Positions 21,755-25,063 of a DNA stretch of 25,063 bases are shown one piece after another. The notes below the pieces were generated by a model, which had not been told where the DNA came from, searched no databases, and was given only the letters and a program-made list of their open reading frames with translations. The DNA comes from Schoenoplectus triqueter (lineage: Eukaryota; Streptophyta; Magnoliopsida; Poales; Cyperaceae). The stretch is from NCBI GenBank assembly GCA_964058805.1, contig CAXKVV010001781.1, forward strand, positions 1 to 25,063, written 5' to 3'. Numbering within the stretch: position 1 is the stretch's first letter; each line of letters opens with the position of its first letter. The translations under genes were made by a program, and so were the position numbers.

Positions 21755-23398
21755 TTCATACCGATATATTAGCTGGAAAATCTTATAATAGAGATAATTA
21801 TGAGTATTTATATAGATTTTCGTGAACTTATGTCTACTTATGAGGTTAGAAATGACGAAAATCTCAAAACAACTAGTTGAAATAGTAATTTGTAATGCAT
21901 CTGAATAAAGTTTTATGCAAAAATAGCCTCTAACAATGTTCATATCGAAATGTTAATTGAAGAATCATATAATAGACATAACGTGGAGTAATTATATTAA
22001 TTCACATCAATTTATGCATAGTTACGTGGCCAAAAATTATGATAAACTCAAACAACTTGCTTAATCAGCAGTTTTTAATGAATTCTAATTATGCTTTGTG
22101 CAAAATTAGTGTCGCAAACTGTTCATATGAAAATTTTAATTTTAAAATCATACAATAGACATCATTATGAGTAATAATATTAGTTTTGAAGAATTTATGT
22201 CTAGTTATGAGGCCACAAATGATGATAAACTCAAACAATTTGATTAAGCAACAGCTTTTAATGCATCAAAATTATGTTTTGTGAGAAATTAGTGTCATAA
22301 TATATGTAAATTGCTGTAAAAGTTGGAAAATCTTTTTATAGATATAATTATTAGTATTTATATTTATTTTCAAGAATTTATAAGTAGCTGTGTGTCCGAA
22401 AATTATGAAAAACTCAAGTAACTCATTTAAAAGCTGTTTTCAATGCATTCTAAATATGTTTTGTGCAAATTTAGTGTCGTAGGATATTTATATTGATATA
22501 TTAATTGGAAAATATTATTGTATACATAATTTGAAGCATTTATGTTAATTTGCACGAATTTATTCATGGTTATGAGTTCTGAACTGATGAAAAAGTCAGA
22601 AACTTATTTAAACCGTAGTTTCTAATGCATCCGAATTATGTTTTGTGCAAAAATAGTGTCGTAGAATGTTCATATCGAAATATTAAATAGAAATATTAAA
22701 ATAGACATAATTCTAGAGCATTTATATTAATTTTCACGAATTTATTCCAAATTATGTGGCAAACAATTATGAAAACCTCGAACGACTTGTTTAAACAGCA
22801 GTTTTTAATGCATTCTAATTAAGTTTTATGCAAAATTGGTGTCGTAGAATTTTCATATTAATGTATTAGTTGAAAAATCTCGTAATAGATATAATTAGGA
22901 GTACTTATAATATTTTGCATGAATTTATGCGTAGTCGTGTGGTAAAAAAAATGATTGAAAACAGAAACAACCCGTTTAAACAGCCATATTTAGTACATTT
23001 TAATTAAGTTTTGTGCAAAATTAGTGTACTAGTGCTCATATTGATTTATCATTTGGGATATTTTCTCATAGACACAATTATGAGTACTTATATTAATTGT
23101 CAAGAATTTATACGTTGTTATGAGGCCAAATATGATGAAAAACTCAAACAACTTGTTTAAATAGCAGCTTGTAATGCGTCAAAATTAAGTTTGATGAAAA
23201 ATTAGTGTCGTAAAATCTTCATATCAAAATGTTAATTGAAAAATCTAATAATAGACATAATTAGATGTATTTATACTAATTTTCACGAATTTATGCATAG
23301 TTAAGTGGCAAAAAATGATGAAAAACTCAAACTACCCGTTTAAACAACAGTTTCTAATGCATTCTGATTTACTTGTGCGAAATTAGTGTCGTAGAATG
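21755..23398. repeat. HOR copy 12
   Basis: The unit is 1644 bp; sites A/B/C read C/A/T, the same as copy 7. Confidence 0.97.
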
Positions 23399-25042
23399 TT
23401 CATACCGATATATTAGCTGGAAAATCTTATAATAGAGATAATTATGAGTATTTATATAGATTTTCGTGAACTTATGTCTACTTATGAGGTTAGAAATGAC
23501 GAAAATCTCAAAACAACTAGTTGAAATAGTAATTTGTAATGCATCTGAATAAAGTTTTATGCAAAAATAGCCTCTAACAATGTTCATATCGAAATGTTAA
23601 TTGAAGAATCATATAATAGACATAACGTGGAGTAATTATATTAATTCACATCAATTTATGCATAGTTACGTGGCCAAAAATTATGATAAACTCAAACAAC
23701 TTGCTTAATCAGCAGTTTTTAATGAATTCTAATTATGCTTTGTGCAAAATTAGTGTCGCAAACTGTTCATATGAAAATTTTAATTTTAAAATCATACAAT
23801 AGACATCATTATGAGTAATAATATTAGTTTTGAAGAATTTATGTCTAGTTATGAGGCCACAAATGATGATAAACTCAAACAATTTGATTAAGCAACAGCT
23901 TTTAATGCATCAAAATTATGTTTTGTGAGAAATTAGTGTCATAATATATGTAAATTGCTGTAAAAGTTGGAAAATCTTTTTATAGATATAATTATTAGTA
24001 TTTATATTTATTTTCAAGAATTTATAAGTAGCTGTGTGTCCGAAAATTATGAAAAACTCAAGTAACTCATTTAAAAGCTGTTTTCAATGCATTCTAAATA
24101 TGTTTTGTGCAAATTTAGTGTCGTAGGATATTTATATTGATATATTAATTGGAAAATATTATTGTATACATAATTTGAAGCATTTATGTTAATTTGCACG
24201 AATTTATTCATGGTTATGAGTTCTGAACTGATGAAAAAGTCAGAAACTTATTTAAACCGTAGTTTCTAATGCATCCGAATTATGTTTTGTGCAAAAATAG
24301 TGTCGTAGAATGTTCATATCGAAATATTAAATAGAAATATTAAAATAGACATAATTCTAGAGCATTTATATTAATTTTCACGAATTTATTCCAAATTATG
24401 TGGCAAACAATTATGAAAACCTCGAACGACTTGTTTAAACAGCAGTTTTTAATGCATTCTAATTAAGTTTTATGCAAAATTGGTGTCGTAGAATTTTCAT
24501 ATTAATGTATTAGTTGAAAAATCTCGTAATAGATATAATTAGGAGTACTTATAATATTTTGCATGAATTTATGCGTAGTCGTGTGGTAAAAAAAATGATT
24601 GAAAACAGAAACAACCCGTTTAAACAGCCATATTTAGTACATTTTAATTAAGTTTTGTGCAAAATTAGTGTACTAGTGCTCATATTGATTTATCATTTGG
24701 GATATTTTCTCATAGACACAATTATGAGTACTTATATTAATTGTCAAGAATTTATACGTTGTTATGAGGCCAAATATGATGAAAAACTCAAACAACTTGT
24801 TTAAATAGCAGCTTGTAATGCGTCAAAATTAAGTTTGATGAAAAATTAGTGTCGTAAAATCTTCATATCAAAATGTTAATTGAAAAATCTAATAATAGAC
24901 ATAATTAGATGTATTTATACTAATTTTCACGAATTTATGCATAGTTAAGTGGCAAAAAATGATGAAAAACTCAAACTACCCGTTTAAACAACAGTTTCTA
25001 ATGCATTCTGATTTACTTGTGCGAAATTAGTGTCGTAGAATG
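23399..25042. repeat. HOR copy 13
   Basis: The unit is 1644 bp; sites A/B/C read C/A/T, the same as copy 8. Confidence 0.97.
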
Positions 25043-25063
25043 TTCATACCGATATATTAGCTG
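25043..25063. repeat. HOR copy 14, cut by the window edge
   Basis: Only the first 21 bp of the unit are present, and they match the other copies. The array therefore continues beyond the window. Confidence 0.95.

Larger units (their letters stand above)
3717..25063. repeat. Homogeneous 9-monomer satellite HOR array
   Basis: This is a tandem array of a 1644-bp unit made of nine monomers of about 182 bp, running off the right edge. Units start (TTCATACCGATATATTAGC) at 3717, 5361, 7005, 8603, 10247, 11891, 13535, 15179, 16823, 18467, 20111, 21755, 23399 and 25043. The phase is arbitrary and was chosen where near-identity begins. Copy 1 differs from copy 2 at six positions. Copies 2-13 differ from one another at only three recurrent sites, apart from the indel in copy 3. 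Neighbouring monomers within a unit are far less alike, as expected when whole HOR units, not monomers, are being homogenised. The size and structure fit a plant centromeric or pericentromeric satellite; centromere function cannot be read from sequence alone. Confidence 0.97.

Noticed and set aside
3672..23587. Recurring minus-strand frames of 72-77 codons, one per HOR unit
   Set aside because: They occur because the same m1/m2 sequence is repeated 13 times. Composition is that of AT-rich satellite and no domain is visible. The first, at the array edge, has a different C-terminal end because it reads into the old stratum. They are repeat shadows.
3717..25063. CRISPR array or bacterial tandem repeat
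   Set aside because: There are no short repeats with unique spacers, the unit is 1644 bp built of 182-bp monomers, and the neighbouring gene has eukaryotic features.
2247..25063. LTR retrotransposon or rolling-circle element inside the array
   Set aside because: Monomer spacing stays at 176-192 bp throughout. I saw no insertion, target-site duplication, terminal repeat or transposase or polymerase words.

Overview
The window looks like plant nuclear DNA at the edge of a large satellite array, most likely pericentromeric or centromeric. It is AT-rich, has one eukaryote-style small gene, and more than 22 kb of it is tandem repeat with a basic monomer of about 182 bp. I cannot name the species or match the monomer to a published satellite from memory.

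Layout: 1-1709 is unresolved intergenic DNA. A TATA-like box at 1710-1723 precedes a single-exon gene (1816-2187) for a 123-residue protein with four probable membrane segments. It resembles a family of short plant membrane proteins annotated as DUF6490. A polyadenylation signal lies at 2203-2208. About 40 bp further on, satellite DNA begins and continues to the right edge.

The satellite has two strata. From about 2247 to 3716 there are old, individually diverged monomers. From 3717 to the end there is a young, nearly perfect higher-order repeat (HOR). Its unit is 1644 bp and consists of nine monomers (182+183+183+182+182+183+185+181+183). There are 13 units, one shortened to 1598 bp, plus the start of a fourteenth. 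Units differ from one another at only a handful of positions.

The old monomers are not random. At least from 2577 to 3673 they match HOR monomers 4, 5, 6, 7, 8 and 9 one by one and in the same order, at roughly 80-85 % identity by eye, and then run into monomer 1. The nine-monomer order therefore predates the present homogenised array. Within the HOR the monomers mostly alternate between two types (A and B). Monomer 7 looks like an A/B hybrid, suggesting that the 9-mer arose from a five-dimer 10-mer by loss of one monomer length. Variant sites along the array show how it grew: the outermost unit keeps ancestral bases, copies 2-5 form one haplotype block, copies 6-13 another, and one SNP is compatible with a five-unit (8.2 kb) duplication. 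Copy 3 carries a 53-bp deletion filled with 7 bp that form a perfect 10-bp inverted repeat with the flank, a snap-back end-joining scar.

The repeated small open reading frames on the minus strand are repeat shadows, not genes. I see no prokaryotic system, CRISPR array, RNA gene or intact transposon.
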